This document shows positions 16,978 to 25,588 of a DNA stretch of 47,329 nucleotides, piece after piece. Within the stretch, counting starts at the first letter, position 1; the number at the start of each line of letters is the position of its first letter. Under the pieces are notes generated by a model that worked only from the letters and a program-made list of their open reading frames with translations, was not told where the DNA came from and did no database searches. Source of the DNA: Lachnospiraceae bacterium (GTDB lineage Bacteria > Bacillota > Clostridia > Lachnospirales > Lachnospiraceae); the NCBI GenBank assembly GCA_017521195.1, contig JAFXGP010000029.1:1-47329 (forward strand). Direction: 5' to 3'. A program made the position numbers and the translations under genes.

Positions 16978-17970
16978 ATGGCAGGCTTTCAGGAGATTAT
17001 CGGACAAGAACATATTAAAGAACATTTACTTCATGCCATGGAGCAAAATAAGGTATCCCATGCTTATTTGCTGCAAGGAGAACTGGGAGCAGGAAAGGAA
17101 TTCATAGCCAAAGCCTTTGCTGCATCCTTGCAGTGTGAGAGAGGCACTGGCAATGCCTGTGGGCAGTGTCGATCCTGTAAGCAGATTGAGTCCAGGAATC
17201 ATCCTGATGTGATCTGGGTAACTCATGAGAAACCCAATACCATCGGTGTAGAAGATATTCGTACACAGCTAAATCAGGATATTGAGATAAAGCCCTATTA
17301 CGGACCCAAAAAAATCTATATTATCAGCGAATGTGAAAAAATGACTGTACAGGCCCAGAATGCCCTGTTAAAAACCTTAGAGGAACCACCCTCCTATGGA
17401 TTGATTATCCTGTTGACTACCAATGCAGAAGCTTTGCTGTCTACCATTTTAAGCCGATGTGTAGTATTAAGAATGCGTCCTGTAGAGGATAGTAAAATAG
17501 AAGAATATTTAATGAATAAGCTGCAGATCCCGGACTATAAGGCCAGAGTATGTGCAGCCTTTGCCAGAGGAAATATAGGGAAAGCCAAAGCCCTGGCAGA
17601 AAGTGAAGATTTTGAACATATTAAGGAAGAAGCAGTTTCCTTATTAAAATATATTCAGGATATGGAAATATCAGAAATTATTGCTGCCATAAAAAAAATC
17701 AATGATTATAAGTTTGACATCAGCAATTATCTTGATATTATTATGGTATGGTTTAGAGATATCCTGCTGTTTAAAGCAACAAAGGATCCCAATGCACTAA
17801 TCTTTAGTGAAGAAATTGGCCCAATTAAGAAAATTGCAGACAGAAGTTCCTATGAAGGCATTGAGATGATTTTGGAATCCCTGGAAAAGGCCCAGAATCG
17901 CTTAAGTGCCAATGTAAATTTTGAACTTACCATGGAGCTTTTGTTTTTAACCATAAAAGAACAATCATAA
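16978..17970 (+). CDS. holB: DNA polymerase III delta-prime subunit
   Basis: A 330-residue AAA+ clamp-loader subunit. It opens GFQEIIGQEHIKEHLLHA, has a P-loop-like GELGAGKEF where Lys-Glu replaces the usual Lys-Thr/Ser, a zinc-binding cluster CGQCRSC, the sensor region QNALLKTLEEPP and the SRC motif LSRCVVLRM. In the clamp loader the delta-prime subunit supplies the arginine finger and does not need to hydrolyse ATP, which fits the altered P-loop. It is translationally close to yaaR and ricT. Confidence 0.93.
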   Translation: MAGFQEIIGQEHIKEHLLHAMEQNKVSHAYLLQGELGAGKEFIAKAFAASLQCERGTGNACGQCRSCKQIESRNHPDVIWVTHEKPNTIGVEDIRTQLNQDIEIKPYYGPKKIYIISECEKMTVQAQNALLKTLEEPPSYGLIILLTTNAEALLSTILSRCVVLRMRPVEDSKIEEYLMNKLQIPDYKARVCAAFARGNIGKAKALAESEDFEHIKEEAVSLLKYIQDMEISEIIAAIKKINDYKFDISNYLDIIMVWFRDILLFKATKDPNALIFSEEIGPIKKIADRSSYEGIEMILESLEKAQNRLSANVNFELTMELLFLTIKEQS

Positions 17971-18004
17971 ACAATTAGAAAGAACCAAGAGGAAACTAAA
18001 ATAC

Positions 18005-18913
18005 ATGATAAAAGTGATTGGTGTAAGATTTCGCAGGGCAGGAAAAATTTATTTTTTTGATCCTGTAGACTTTCAGGTAAAGCGTGGAGACCACGTCATT
18101 GTAGAAACTGCCAGAGGAGTAGAATACGGTACGGTAGTAAGCTCTCCCAGAGAGGTAGAGGAAGAAAAAGTAATTCAGCCGTTAAAGCAGGTGCTGAGAG
18201 TGGCCAGTGAAAAGGACGACCAGCAGGAAAAGCTGAATAAAGAAAAGGAAAGAGAGGCTTACCGTGTTTGCTTGGAAAAAATCCGTAAGCATAATCTGGA
18301 AATGAAGCTGATTGATGCAGAATATACCTTTGACAATAATAAGGTATTGTTTTACTTTACTGCAGACGGAAGAATTGATTTCCGTGAACTGGTAAAGGAT
18401 TTAGCCTCTGTTTTCAAAACAAGAATTGAGCTTCGCCAAATTGGAGTAAGAGATGAAACTAAGATTTTGGGAGGAATCGGAAGCTGCGGAAGACCCCTTT
18501 GCTGCCATACCCATTTATCTGAGTTTATTCCTGTTTCCATTAAGATGGCAAAGGAACAAAATCTGTCCTTAAATCCCACAAAAATCAGTGGGGTATGCGG
18601 ACGTTTAATGTGCTGCTTAAAGCATGAAGAAGAAACCTACGAGGAACTGAATAAACAGCTTCCCAATGTGGGCGATATGGTACATTGTCCTGAGGGAGTA
18701 AAGGGTGAGGTTCACAGTGTTAATGTGCTTCGCCAGCTGGTGAAGGTTGTAGTAGAAGAAAATGACGAAAAAGAAATCAGAGAATATCCTGCTGCTCAGA
18801 TTCGCTTTAAACGTAAGTTTAAAAAAGAAAAGCATGATGTTCATGATAAGGAGCTTCAGAAATTAGAGAAGCTGGAAAAACAGGGACATAAATCGAAACT
18901 GGATGAAAATTAA
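18005..18913 (+). CDS. ricT: PSP1 domain protein RicT (YaaT)
   Basis: A 302-residue PSP1-domain protein. The cysteine motifs SCGRPLCCHTHL and GVCGRLMCCLKHEEETY are those through which Bacillus RicT joins RicA and RicF to bind iron-sulfur clusters and stimulate RNase Y-dependent mRNA maturation. A C-terminal Lys/Glu-rich tail follows. It lies after holB in the conserved Firmicute order, but the yabA gene usually found next is absent. The RBS is AGAGGAAAC. Confidence 0.92.
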   Translation: MIKVIGVRFRRAGKIYFFDPVDFQVKRGDHVIVETARGVEYGTVVSSPREVEEEKVIQPLKQVLRVASEKDDQQEKLNKEKEREAYRVCLEKIRKHNLEMKLIDAEYTFDNNKVLFYFTADGRIDFRELVKDLASVFKTRIELRQIGVRDETKILGGIGSCGRPLCCHTHLSEFIPVSIKMAKEQNLSLNPTKISGVCGRLMCCLKHEEETYEELNKQLPNVGDMVHCPEGVKGEVHSVNVLRQLVKVVVEENDEKEIREYPAAQIRFKRKFKKEKHDVHDKELQKLEKLEKQGHKSKLDEN

Positions 18914-19051
18914 GCTAACTTAAGGATAGAGGTAAATAACAAAAATTTATCCTGATCATGAAATAGAGTTTATGATGAAGGAAATTCACCTTATTATAGA
19001 TCTGTTTCAAAAGAAGGAAAATATTCGTAAGTTAGATAAGGTAAGCTTAAC

Positions 19052-19801
19052 ATGAATGTAGAAATAAAAGCACAGGAAAGAATCGATGAACTTGGAAGAA
19101 ACGGTTATCGGATCCTTCAGGATCCGGACCGTTTTTGTTTTGGAATGGATGCTGTACTTCTGTCAGATTTTGCCAAGGTAAAAAGGGGAGCAAAGGTAAT
19201 TGATTTTTGTACCGGAACAGGAATTATTCCCATTTTAATGGAAGCAAGAAATGAAACAGCTTCTTTTGAAGCCTTGGAAATTCAGGAAGAAAGTGCGGAT
19301 ATGGCAGAACGCAGCGTGGCCATGAATGGTTTACAAAATAAAATTAAGGTGATTATAGGAGATGTAACCAAGGCAAGAGACTATTTTTCTTGTGATAGTT
19401 ATGATGCCATTACCTGTAATCCGCCTTATATGGTAGGACAGCATGGTTTGGTCAATCCTACCAGTCCAAAAGCCATTGCCCGTCATGAGCTTCTTTGTAC
19501 CTTGGAGGATATCTTAAGAGAAGGGGCTAAGTTGTTAAAGCAAGGAGGAAGCTTTTATCTTGTCCATCGTCCTTTTCGTCTTACAGAGATTATCACCCTA
19601 TGTATAAAGTATAAACTGGAGCCAAAGCGAATGCGCATGGTCTATCCTTATACAAATAAAGAACCTAATATGGTATTGCTTCAGGCCATAAAGGGAGGAA
19701 AACCAAGACTTACGGTAGAGTCTCCCCTAATTGTGTATGAGAAACCGGGAACATATACAAAAGAAATTTATGACATTTACGGTATGGAGCAGGAGAAATA
19801 G
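19052..19801 (+). CDS. trmN6: tRNA1(Val) A37 N6-methyltransferase-like protein
   Basis: A 249-residue class I methyltransferase with motif I VIDFCTGTGIIPI, acidic motif II ALEIQEESADMA, and NPPYM, the catalytic motif of N6-adenine and glutamine methyltransferases. The short N-terminal DELGRNGYRILQDPDRFCFGMDAVLLSDF is characteristic of TrmN6/YabB, which methylates A37 of tRNA1(Val). Its place after ricT matches yabB in Bacillus. The 138 bases before it contain no yabA-like gene. Confidence 0.9.
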   Translation: MNVEIKAQERIDELGRNGYRILQDPDRFCFGMDAVLLSDFAKVKRGAKVIDFCTGTGIIPILMEARNETASFEALEIQEESADMAERSVAMNGLQNKIKVIIGDVTKARDYFSCDSYDAITCNPPYMVGQHGLVNPTSPKAIARHELLCTLEDILREGAKLLKQGGSFYLVHRPFRLTEIITLCIKYKLEPKRMRMVYPYTNKEPNMVLLQAIKGGKPRLTVESPLIVYEKPGTYTKEIYDIYGMEQEK

Positions 19802-19864
19802 AAAGAGGCAATGGAGAGATAGTTTACATCGTTTTGCAGAAAAAAGAAGAGAAGGAGAGAAAGT

Positions 19865-20734
19865 ATGAACTATGAACTTTTAGTAAAAAATATTTTAAAA
19901 CGGTATCAGGGAATGAACGAAGAAGCCTTTCGTGCCATTCTTTGCCCTACATTAATTCCCATAAAAAAAATTGTAAATAATGTATTTTTGATGCCCGGAC
20001 AGCAGCACTGGAGAGCATCCTTTCAGATTGAAATTAAAGAAGAATATGCAGATTTAATTACTGAAACAAGGGAAGGAATCTTTGTTCCTTCTTCCTATGC
20101 TTTGGGAGAAGGGGAATGGAAAAATCTGGCCAAGGGAAGAATCATTAACGTAGATAGAGAAAATCACATTGCTTACGGAGAAATTCTTTTTGGAAATACA
20201 AAGGAAGAACTGGAAGAAGCACTGCAGCGTTTAAGTGAAGAGGATTATTTTGAAATTGAAGAATACGGAATCTCTGAAAAAATCACGGCTTCCTTAATTG
20301 AATATAATCTGGCAGAACTGGCAAAAAAAGAAGGATATACCGTCACTAAGCTTCCCAATACAAGAGGAAAGGCGGCCGATTTGCAGGATGAGTATCCCTT
20401 TGAATTTACAAAAAATGGAGTGACAAAACGAATTCAGGTAAAATCTTTGTGGTTGCAAGATACAAGATATGCCCGTCTGATTGATCTAAAGAGCAATCGC
20501 TATTTAACCAGCAGCTGTAAGTTTGATGCACAGGATATTTTTGCTGTAAGCCTTTATCCAAGAACAGGAAATACCATGGACTTTGCCTTTGCAAAATCCA
20601 TATCCAAAACCCAGGATCCCCTTCATGGGCTGGAGGAAGCAAGAGGGTTTACAGGCTTTGTCACACAAAATCCGGAATGTACAATTGATAATACCGTTTG
20701 GTTTGATACCTTGGATGGTGTGTGGGAAGTATAA
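19865..20734 (+). CDS. Unknown protein, possible PD-(D/E)XK nuclease fold
   Basis: A 289-residue soluble protein I cannot name. The C-terminal half has features of the restriction-endonuclease fold: a helix LIEYNLAELAKKEGYTV, an Asp in KAADLQDEYPFEF, and a beta strand RIQVKSLWL with a Q-x-K active-site triad, as in Mrr and Holliday-junction resolvase relatives. The N-terminal half is mixed alpha/beta with no motif. It has a strong RBS (AAGGAGAG), is intact, and follows trmN6 by 63 bases, so it could be a stand-alone nuclease or a DNA-repair factor. There is no adjacent methyltransferase or helicase of restriction type. Confidence 0.45.
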   Translation: MNYELLVKNILKRYQGMNEEAFRAILCPTLIPIKKIVNNVFLMPGQQHWRASFQIEIKEEYADLITETREGIFVPSSYALGEGEWKNLAKGRIINVDRENHIAYGEILFGNTKEELEEALQRLSEEDYFEIEEYGISEKITASLIEYNLAELAKKEGYTVTKLPNTRGKAADLQDEYPFEFTKNGVTKRIQVKSLWLQDTRYARLIDLKSNRYLTSSCKFDAQDIFAVSLYPRTGNTMDFAFAKSISKTQDPLHGLEEARGFTGFVTQNPECTIDNTVWFDTLDGVWEV

Positions 20735-20834
20735 AATATGATTTTTAAAAGGTGAACTATCAGGGAAAACCGGCCGATATATAAGATAACTTAAGAGGGA
20801 ACTAAAGTTGTTATAGATTCAAGGAGGGATTGCC

Positions 20835-21566
20835 ATGATTTCATCACAGACCATTACAAATGCCGTTAATTTTTATGAGAATAAAATCCAGACCCAGAAG
20901 AAAGATACTGCTTCTGTAAAGACAAAGGAGAAAGCAACAGATACAAAAAAAACAACAAAAGCCAATGAAGAACAGTTAAGTACCGATGCCAAAAAGCTTT
21001 TGGACAGCTTAAGAAAAAAATATAAAGAGTATGATTTTATGGTATCTGCCGCCGGCGATGATAAGAAAGCATTACTAAGTGGCAGTAAAAAAGAGTTTTC
21101 TGTTCTCTTTTCCAAGGATGAATTGGAGAAAATGGCCCAGGATGAAAGCTATGCAAAAGAAAAAATAAGAACTATGGAAACGGCAGTGAAAATGTCCAAG
21201 AGAATTAACGAAGAGTTTGGATTACTTCCTACCGGTGAAACTCAGGATGTGAAAGACCAGATGATTAATAAAATCGGAATTTCCTTTAATGAAGACGGAA
21301 CCATGTCCTTATTTGCAGAGCTGGAAAAGGTATCCGAAAGTCAAAAGGCTTATCTGGAAAAAATGAAAGAAAATAAGGCCGCTCAGAAAAAAGAAGAGGC
21401 CAAAGAAGCAGAAAAGAAAGCCTCTGCAAAAGACAAGGAGGCTTCTGTTAAAAAGGTTACCGTAGAAGCTTCTACAGAAGAAGAGCTGGTGGAAAAAATT
21501 AAAAATGTGGATTGGAATAAGGTCATAGGAGAAAGCGTAGGAGCCAGATTTGATCTTACCATTTAA
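20835..21566 (+). CDS. DUF6033-like hypothetical protein
   Basis: A 243-residue, highly charged protein without signal peptide or membrane helices. The start MISSQTITNAVNFYENKI, a middle region with LLSGSKKEFSVLFSKDELEKMA, and a Lys/Glu/Ala-rich coiled-coil-like stretch (about 170-210) resemble a family found mainly in Lachnospiraceae and known only as DUF6033. An excellent RBS (CAAGGAGGG) precedes the ATG. Its function is unknown. Confidence 0.55.
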   Translation: MISSQTITNAVNFYENKIQTQKKDTASVKTKEKATDTKKTTKANEEQLSTDAKKLLDSLRKKYKEYDFMVSAAGDDKKALLSGSKKEFSVLFSKDELEKMAQDESYAKEKIRTMETAVKMSKRINEEFGLLPTGETQDVKDQMINKIGISFNEDGTMSLFAELEKVSESQKAYLEKMKENKAAQKKEEAKEAEKKASAKDKEASVKKVTVEASTEEELVEKIKNVDWNKVIGESVGARFDLTI

Positions 21567-21644
21567 AAGATGGGATAAAAAATATAAATAGAAGAAATTC
21601 CAATGTAGGCAGAAGTTATATAAAAAATAGAAATTAGGTAAAAG

Positions 21645-21795
21645 GGGGTACTCATAAAGATGGGTACCCCTAAAATGTTGTCTATTTGGTGTCTTTATAA
21701 AAAAGAAGTTTTTCTTATCCCGGGGAACCTTTAATAAGTCCAGAGCTTTATCTAAGGAGATATTCATGTTTTTCATAAGATGGTAAAGCAGCTTG
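21645..21795 (-). pseudogene. C-terminal fragment of an Rpn-family protein, copy 1
   Basis: On the minus strand the bases encode ISLDKALDLLKVPRDKK, nearly identical to ISLDQALDLLKVPEDKR at 23751-23951. The natural stop is lost by a frameshift, and no start codon or upstream domain remains. The fragment ends in a GGGGTAC/GTACCCC hairpin (21645-21670) matching the one after copy 2. Confidence 0.7.
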
Positions 21796-21813
21796 TAAAA
21801 AGAAAGTTATTTC

Positions 21814-21842
21814 TTGTTTCTTATCAGTAAGAAAGATATAAT
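21814..21842 (+). promoter_or_regulatory. SigA-type promoter for the GGDEF gene
   Basis: TTGTTT (21814-21819) and TATAAT (21837-21842) have 17-base spacing. The block beginning TTCTTG and ending AAGAAAGATATAAT is closely matched before the membrane-protein gene at 25841-25872. Confidence 0.65.
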
Positions 21843-21891
21843 AAAATAAGTAACTTTTATAAGTCGGGGATTGGTATATAGGAGAAAAATA

Positions 21892-23589
21892 ATGGTTAAA
21901 ATTTTAGGTACAGAAAGCTGTGTTTTCCTTTCTGTAGTAATCTTTAGCATGGTATATTTTGGTTTATTAAATAAGTTAATGGTGGGACAGTCCCAAAAAA
22001 GAAGAAGATTACCTCAGATTTTATTTTCCTTCTTTAATGGGGGAATTGCTGTTTATATAGAAATTATCAGCCAGGGAAGAAGTAATCTGGCAGTAATCTC
22101 CTTAATTACCCTTGTCTTAACCTTGGAAATGTATTTGATCAATAGGAAAAAGGAAAAATTTTACCTTTATTTTCATGGATATTGGCTCACCTCACTGCAG
22201 TTTCAAACAGCCTATCTGTTTGCCTGTGCATTGGTAAACCTGTTTATTTCTCAGCTGTGGATAACAGGAAGTATGGGACATCGCTTTGCCATATTTAATG
22301 TAACCCTCCTTTGGGGAGCCCTTAATTTTGCCCTGCAGCTGAAGGTGCCAAAAAGATTTATGCTTCTTTTAAGTGATATACTGACGAAACGCTCCAATAC
22401 CTACCTTTTGGGGATCTATACCATGACTTCCACCACCATTTTGGCTGTCAGTGGAAGCTTAATCTCCCGAATGCTTTATGAAGAGGTGGAACTGGAGGTA
22501 AAAACCATTATGTATCCTGACCTTATCCTGAAGAATCTGCTGATTCTGGGAGGAAGTCTGTTGATTATTGTTTACCTTGTGCGTCAGGAAATGGCAGTAA
22601 GAGAAACCTTAGAGTTAAATGAAGAATTGGAAACGGAAAAGGAATTTCGGGAAAAATTCCATAGCAATGCTTTACTTAGCTACTGTGCCAATATCACTAA
22701 GGACTGCTTTGTAAAGGAAAAAAGTGAATTTGTTATTCCGGAGACTGTAGGCTATCGAGAAAGTATAATGGACTTCATTATGGAAACTGTTCATCCGGAG
22801 GATATGGAAAGATTATCCGGCCTGATTACGGAAGAATATTATGAAAAACGGTTAAAAGAAAATCCAAGATATAGTATAAAAATCAGAGTAGCACCTAAGG
22901 CCATTTTAGCTCTGGTAAATAACCGATTAACAGAAGAAGAGAAAAGCCGCTTAAAGGAAAATCGGGAATGGATCTGGGTGGAATTTCATGTAACTATTGT
23001 ACGGGAAGCCAGAACCAGTGATATTCTTACCTATATCTCTTTAAGTAATATTGATGAAGAAATGATGGAAAAAGAACAGCTTGCACAAGCCATTAATACA
23101 GATTCCCTTACGGGACTGTTGAATCGAAGCGGATTGGAGAACTTTTTGACAGAACATCTTCAGAGAGTGCCTAACGGAGGAACTTTGTTTATGATCGATA
23201 TGGATCATTTTAAAAGTGTAAATGATCAGTTGGGACATCCCATGGGAGATAAAGTATTAAAAGATACAGCAGATATTCTGCGCTCTGTTTTTCGTGATGG
23301 AGATTATATTTGCCGCCTGGGAGGAGATGAATTTTGTGTCTTTGCCAGAAATCTGGAGGATAAAAATATTGTAATAACCCGTGCTCGTGAGCTGGGGAAG
23401 AGAGGAAGACGAACTTATACCTCAGAAGCGGGGAATATTCATGTCAGTGTATCCTTTAGTATTGGTGTTGCCATTAGTCAAAATGGTAAGAAAACTACAT
23501 ATGAGGAGCTTTATGAGCAGGCAGATCAGATGCTGTATAAGGCTAAGGAAAAAGGCAGAGACTGTTATGTGATAAGAGAAGAGAGGTAG
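21892..23589 (+). CDS. Membrane-bound diguanylate cyclase (GGDEF)
   Basis: A 565-residue protein. Residues about 5-235 hold six or seven membrane helices of a MASE-like sensor region, then a short coiled coil (RETLELNEELETEKEFREKF). About 130 residues with PAS-like character follow, and then a GGDEF domain beginning DSLTGLLNRSGLENFL. The active site is intact (RLGGDEF), and an RDGD inhibitory site lies five residues upstream, so it should make cyclic di-GMP with product feedback. ATG 21892 follows AGGAG; a longer in-frame start at 21871 lacks an RBS. The ligand sensed is unknown. It stands alone between Rpn remnants. Confidence 0.9.
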   Translation: MVKILGTESCVFLSVVIFSMVYFGLLNKLMVGQSQKRRRLPQILFSFFNGGIAVYIEIISQGRSNLAVISLITLVLTLEMYLINRKKEKFYLYFHGYWLTSLQFQTAYLFACALVNLFISQLWITGSMGHRFAIFNVTLLWGALNFALQLKVPKRFMLLLSDILTKRSNTYLLGIYTMTSTTILAVSGSLISRMLYEEVELEVKTIMYPDLILKNLLILGGSLLIIVYLVRQEMAVRETLELNEELETEKEFREKFHSNALLSYCANITKDCFVKEKSEFVIPETVGYRESIMDFIMETVHPEDMERLSGLITEEYYEKRLKENPRYSIKIRVAPKAILALVNNRLTEEEKSRLKENREWIWVEFHVTIVREARTSDILTYISLSNIDEEMMEKEQLAQAINTDSLTGLLNRSGLENFLTEHLQRVPNGGTLFMIDMDHFKSVNDQLGHPMGDKVLKDTADILRSVFRDGDYICRLGGDEFCVFARNLEDKNIVITRARELGKRGRRTYTSEAGNIHVSVSFSIGVAISQNGKKTTYEELYEQADQMLYKAKEKGRDCYVIREER

Positions 23590-23750
23590 GATAATGTGGA
23601 ATATATAGAAATTAAAGACAGGAGATATTAAATATCCTATACTTGTCCAAAGGGAATTTCATACAATGCAATAAATGATACACTGTATGAAGAAAATACA
23701 ATACAGAAAGATAAGAGGGGTACATGAAAAATGTACCCCTAAAATATTAC

Positions 23751-23951
23751 CTATTTAGTGTCTTTAGAAAAAAGTAGTTTTCTCTTATCCTCAGGAACCT
23801 TTAATAAGTCCAAGGCTTGGTCTAAGGAGATTCCCATGGTTTCCATAAGATTCTTGATGTTAGCCTTCATTCCTTGCTCCAAGCCAGCCTGAAATTCAGC
23901 CTCGCGAAGCAGTTTAAGTTCTTTTTCCTCATCATATTCAAAGATACTCAT
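23751..23951 (-). CDS. Small Rpn C-terminal protein, copy 2
   Basis: A 66-residue frame with its own start (MSIFEYDEEKELKLLREAEF) and good RBS (AAGGAGAT) encoding only the C-terminal tail of an Rpn-type nuclease: an acidic amphipathic helix, a Gly-rich turn (GLEQGM), and ISLDQALDLLKVPEDKR. No nuclease domain precedes it. It is either a remnant or a free C-terminal domain; in some Rpn families a separately translated C-terminal product binds and restrains the nuclease. A GGGGTACAT/ATGTACCCC hairpin (23717-23739) follows on its downstream side. Confidence 0.5.
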   Translation of the reverse strand: MSIFEYDEEKELKLLREAEFQAGLEQGMKANIKNLMETMGISLDQALDLLKVPEDKRKLLFSKDTK

Positions 23952-24073
23952 TTTGGTAATCTCCTTTCGGTTGGCAGTTAAGAAATCCCGTAGAATATTT
24001 TCAGTTATCCATCCTCTGTTAAGGCTTATTTATCATTTGCAAAAACAGATAAAAACCTATTTCCTAAGAGGAG

Positions 24074-24105
24074 GCCGTAGGGGTAAGTTTATTACCCGGC
24101 TTTTT
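24074..24105 (+). terminator. Hairpin followed by T-run, no obvious gene upstream
   Basis: GGGTAA (24081-24086) and TTACCC (24092-24097) pair, GCC/GGC extend the stem past a bulge, and CTTTTT follows. The nearest plus-strand gene ends 480 bases earlier, so it may end a long 3' UTR or an unrecognised small RNA. Confidence 0.4.
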
Positions 24106-24291
24106 AGTGGAAAAGCTTCTGCCTATGTTGATTTTGCTTAGCATGAGATTTTCCAAGAATTGAAGATAGAAATGAAGTTTCGAAAGTTTAGAATTTCTTA
24201 TGCTTAAGGAAAGGGTATCATAGGAATAAAGGGTTGTAAAGCAGTTCATAAAAAGAAAATAAACTAAGTGTAAATAGTAAGAACAAAGAAG

Positions 24292-24444
24292 AAAAAGTAT
24301 CTGAGGGAGTAAAAAGCAAGCCAGTACCCAAAAGCAAACGACAAAAAGTATCCAGGAAAGCAAAAAGTAATCCAAGACCCAAAGAGAGGGGATAAAAAGT
24401 ATCCGAACGAACAAAAAGTAAGCCAGTACCTAAAACAAATAAAA
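24292..24444. repeat. Three 51-nt degenerate tandem repeats
   Basis: The units start at 24292, 24343 and 24394, each opening AAAAAGTATC and containing AAAAGYAAKCCA-type and CCYAA-type blocks at the same offsets. Fifty-one bases is 17 codons, and the last two units read as KKYPxxQKV on the plus strand. An in-frame stop in unit 1 and the lack of a start argue against a working gene. Confidence 0.65.
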
Positions 24445-24560
24445 AATAAAAAGAAGCCATTGCCTAGATGCCATAAAGCTGATAATAGCTTTCAAATTAT
24501 TGTGATAGGGGGCATAGGACTGAACGGGAACTAAGAAGGTAAAAACTAAAAACACAAAGA

Positions 24561-24575
24561 TAGGAATTCCTCGTT
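24561..24575. repeat. Inverted repeat, left copy, flanking the Rpn gene
   Basis: TAGGAATTCCTCGTT is the perfect reverse complement of 25589-25603. The two copies enclose the Rpn gene in a 1.04-kb interval. The core AGGAATTCCT is self-complementary, which reduces the weight of the match. Confidence 0.45.
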
Positions 24576-24668
24576 AAATGTGAAATTAATTGTTTGGAGT
24601 CAAATGTAAAACGCCTCTGACTCTGAATAGTTGCAAATTAATAAATGAAATGATTACATATGAAAAAG

Positions 24669-24692
24669 AAGTAAGAAATCATCTTACTTATG
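24669..24692 (-). terminator. Terminator of the Rpn gene
   Basis: Read on the minus strand, AAGTAAG and CTTACTT pair around seven bases and are followed by CTTTTTC. The stem overlaps the stop codon of the Rpn gene. Confidence 0.65.
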
Positions 24693-25574
24693 ATAGGGGA
24701 AAGAGATGCTGTCCATAAACTCTTCTAAAGAACCTGCTCTAGAAGCTTTCTTAAGCCAAGATTGTAAAGTATCCGGATTTTTCTCATTAGAAATAAAAGC
24801 CGTAAGTTCGGCAGGAACCGGATCGAAATCTTCCAGCAATTCCAGAATACTTTCGATTCTACCTTTAGTCAGACCTTCAGTCAGACCCTCAGTCTTACCT
24901 TCACGATATTTTTCATCTAACATAATTTCCAATAGCATAAAGCGACTCCCTAATTCCTTACTTCGTTTGATTTGATAAATGGTATCCTGTAATTGTGTAA
25001 CATAAGCATCGTGATAATCTCTTAGATCTTCAGGCTGATTTTCTCTGATGAACGTGAGAAAGCTAAGAAGCTCCGGAGATATGTCTGAAGAATTGTTTCC
25101 TTTGGTACTTAGAAAAATACTCTTACTGCCATCACCTAAAGATAACGTGGTATCTTCAAGACAACGACATTCAAAGTTGTAGCAATACCGTTGCAGACCA
25201 AAGGGATCAAAGTCACAGATAAAGATGACATAAGTATCGGGAAGAGTATCGTAAGATTCCCCTGAACTAAGTAACTCCATATCCATCTGACTGTGATAAT
25301 AGCGACTTCGTTTGGGGAGCTTGTCAGATAAGACCTGCATTTCAATGTTGTAGCAAATATGATCGTCACCCTTTGCATAAACATCCAAACGAATTCCCTT
25401 GTACTCCGGATTGTAAATAATCGTTTTCTCGTAGAGAATGTCAATTCTATTAATCTTAAACTTAAGAAGCATCTCTAAAAACTTCTTGCAGTTGTCTCCC
25501 TGCTGCATAACGGCAGCAAAAAGAAAATTATCTCGAATGGTTAAATCCTGTAATGTTTTCTTTGTGTTACTCAT
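24684..25574 (-). CDS. Rpn-family PD-(D/E)XK nuclease/transposase-like protein
   Basis: An intact 296-residue member of the Rpn group (transposase_31/PDDEXK_2-like). The N-terminal half carries the nuclease core: TIRDNFLFAAVM, the metal-binding Asp in GIRLDVYAKGDD, and the E-x-Q strand YNIEMQV. A helical C-terminal part follows with a Gly/Thr/Glu repeat (GKTEGLTEGLTKGR). Such proteins cut DNA with little specificity and promote RecA-independent recombination in E. coli. The start is ATG 25574 after GGAGG. It is flanked by 15-bp inverted repeats and two C-terminal relics lie nearby, so the family has multiplied here. Confidence 0.82.
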   Translation of the reverse strand: MSNTKKTLQDLTIRDNFLFAAVMQQGDNCKKFLEMLLKFKINRIDILYEKTIIYNPEYKGIRLDVYAKGDDHICYNIEMQVLSDKLPKRSRYYHSQMDMELLSSGESYDTLPDTYVIFICDFDPFGLQRYCYNFECRCLEDTTLSLGDGSKSIFLSTKGNNSSDISPELLSFLTFIRENQPEDLRDYHDAYVTQLQDTIYQIKRSKELGSRFMLLEIMLDEKYREGKTEGLTEGLTKGRIESILELLEDFDPVPAELTAFISNEKNPDTLQSWLKKASRAGSLEEFMDSISFPYHK

Positions 25575-25588
25575 ATCGATTCCTCCAA

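Larger units (their letters stand above)
21567..21891. other. Spacer with Rpn remnant and promoter
   Basis: The stretch contains the Rpn C-terminal fragment on the minus strand (21645-21795) and the promoter for the diguanylate cyclase gene (21814-21842). Nothing else is recognised. Confidence 0.6.
23952..24683. other. Gene-poor region with repeats and hairpins
   Basis: No convincing gene. It contains a terminator-like hairpin (24074-24105), a 51-nt tandem repeat (24292-24444), one arm of an inverted repeat around the Rpn gene (24561-24575) and a stub of the dispersed repeat seen near 9065 (24622-24635). Minus-strand open frames here are hydrophobic, repeat-driven and lack ribosome binding sites. 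Confidence 0.55.

Noticed and set aside
20406-20642. Minus-strand frame opposite the unassigned nuclease-like gene
   Set aside because: No RBS, and it lies fully inside a gene on the opposite strand with normal coding character.
24292-24444. CRISPR array
   Set aside because: The repeats are adjacent and degenerate with no unique spacers between conserved units, and there are no cas genes in the window.
24064-24460. Two overlapping minus-strand frames (116 and 80 codons) with hydrophobic, leucine-rich translations
   Set aside because: Their character comes from reading A-rich tandem repeats in antisense; they overlap each other, lack ribosome binding sites and resemble no known family.
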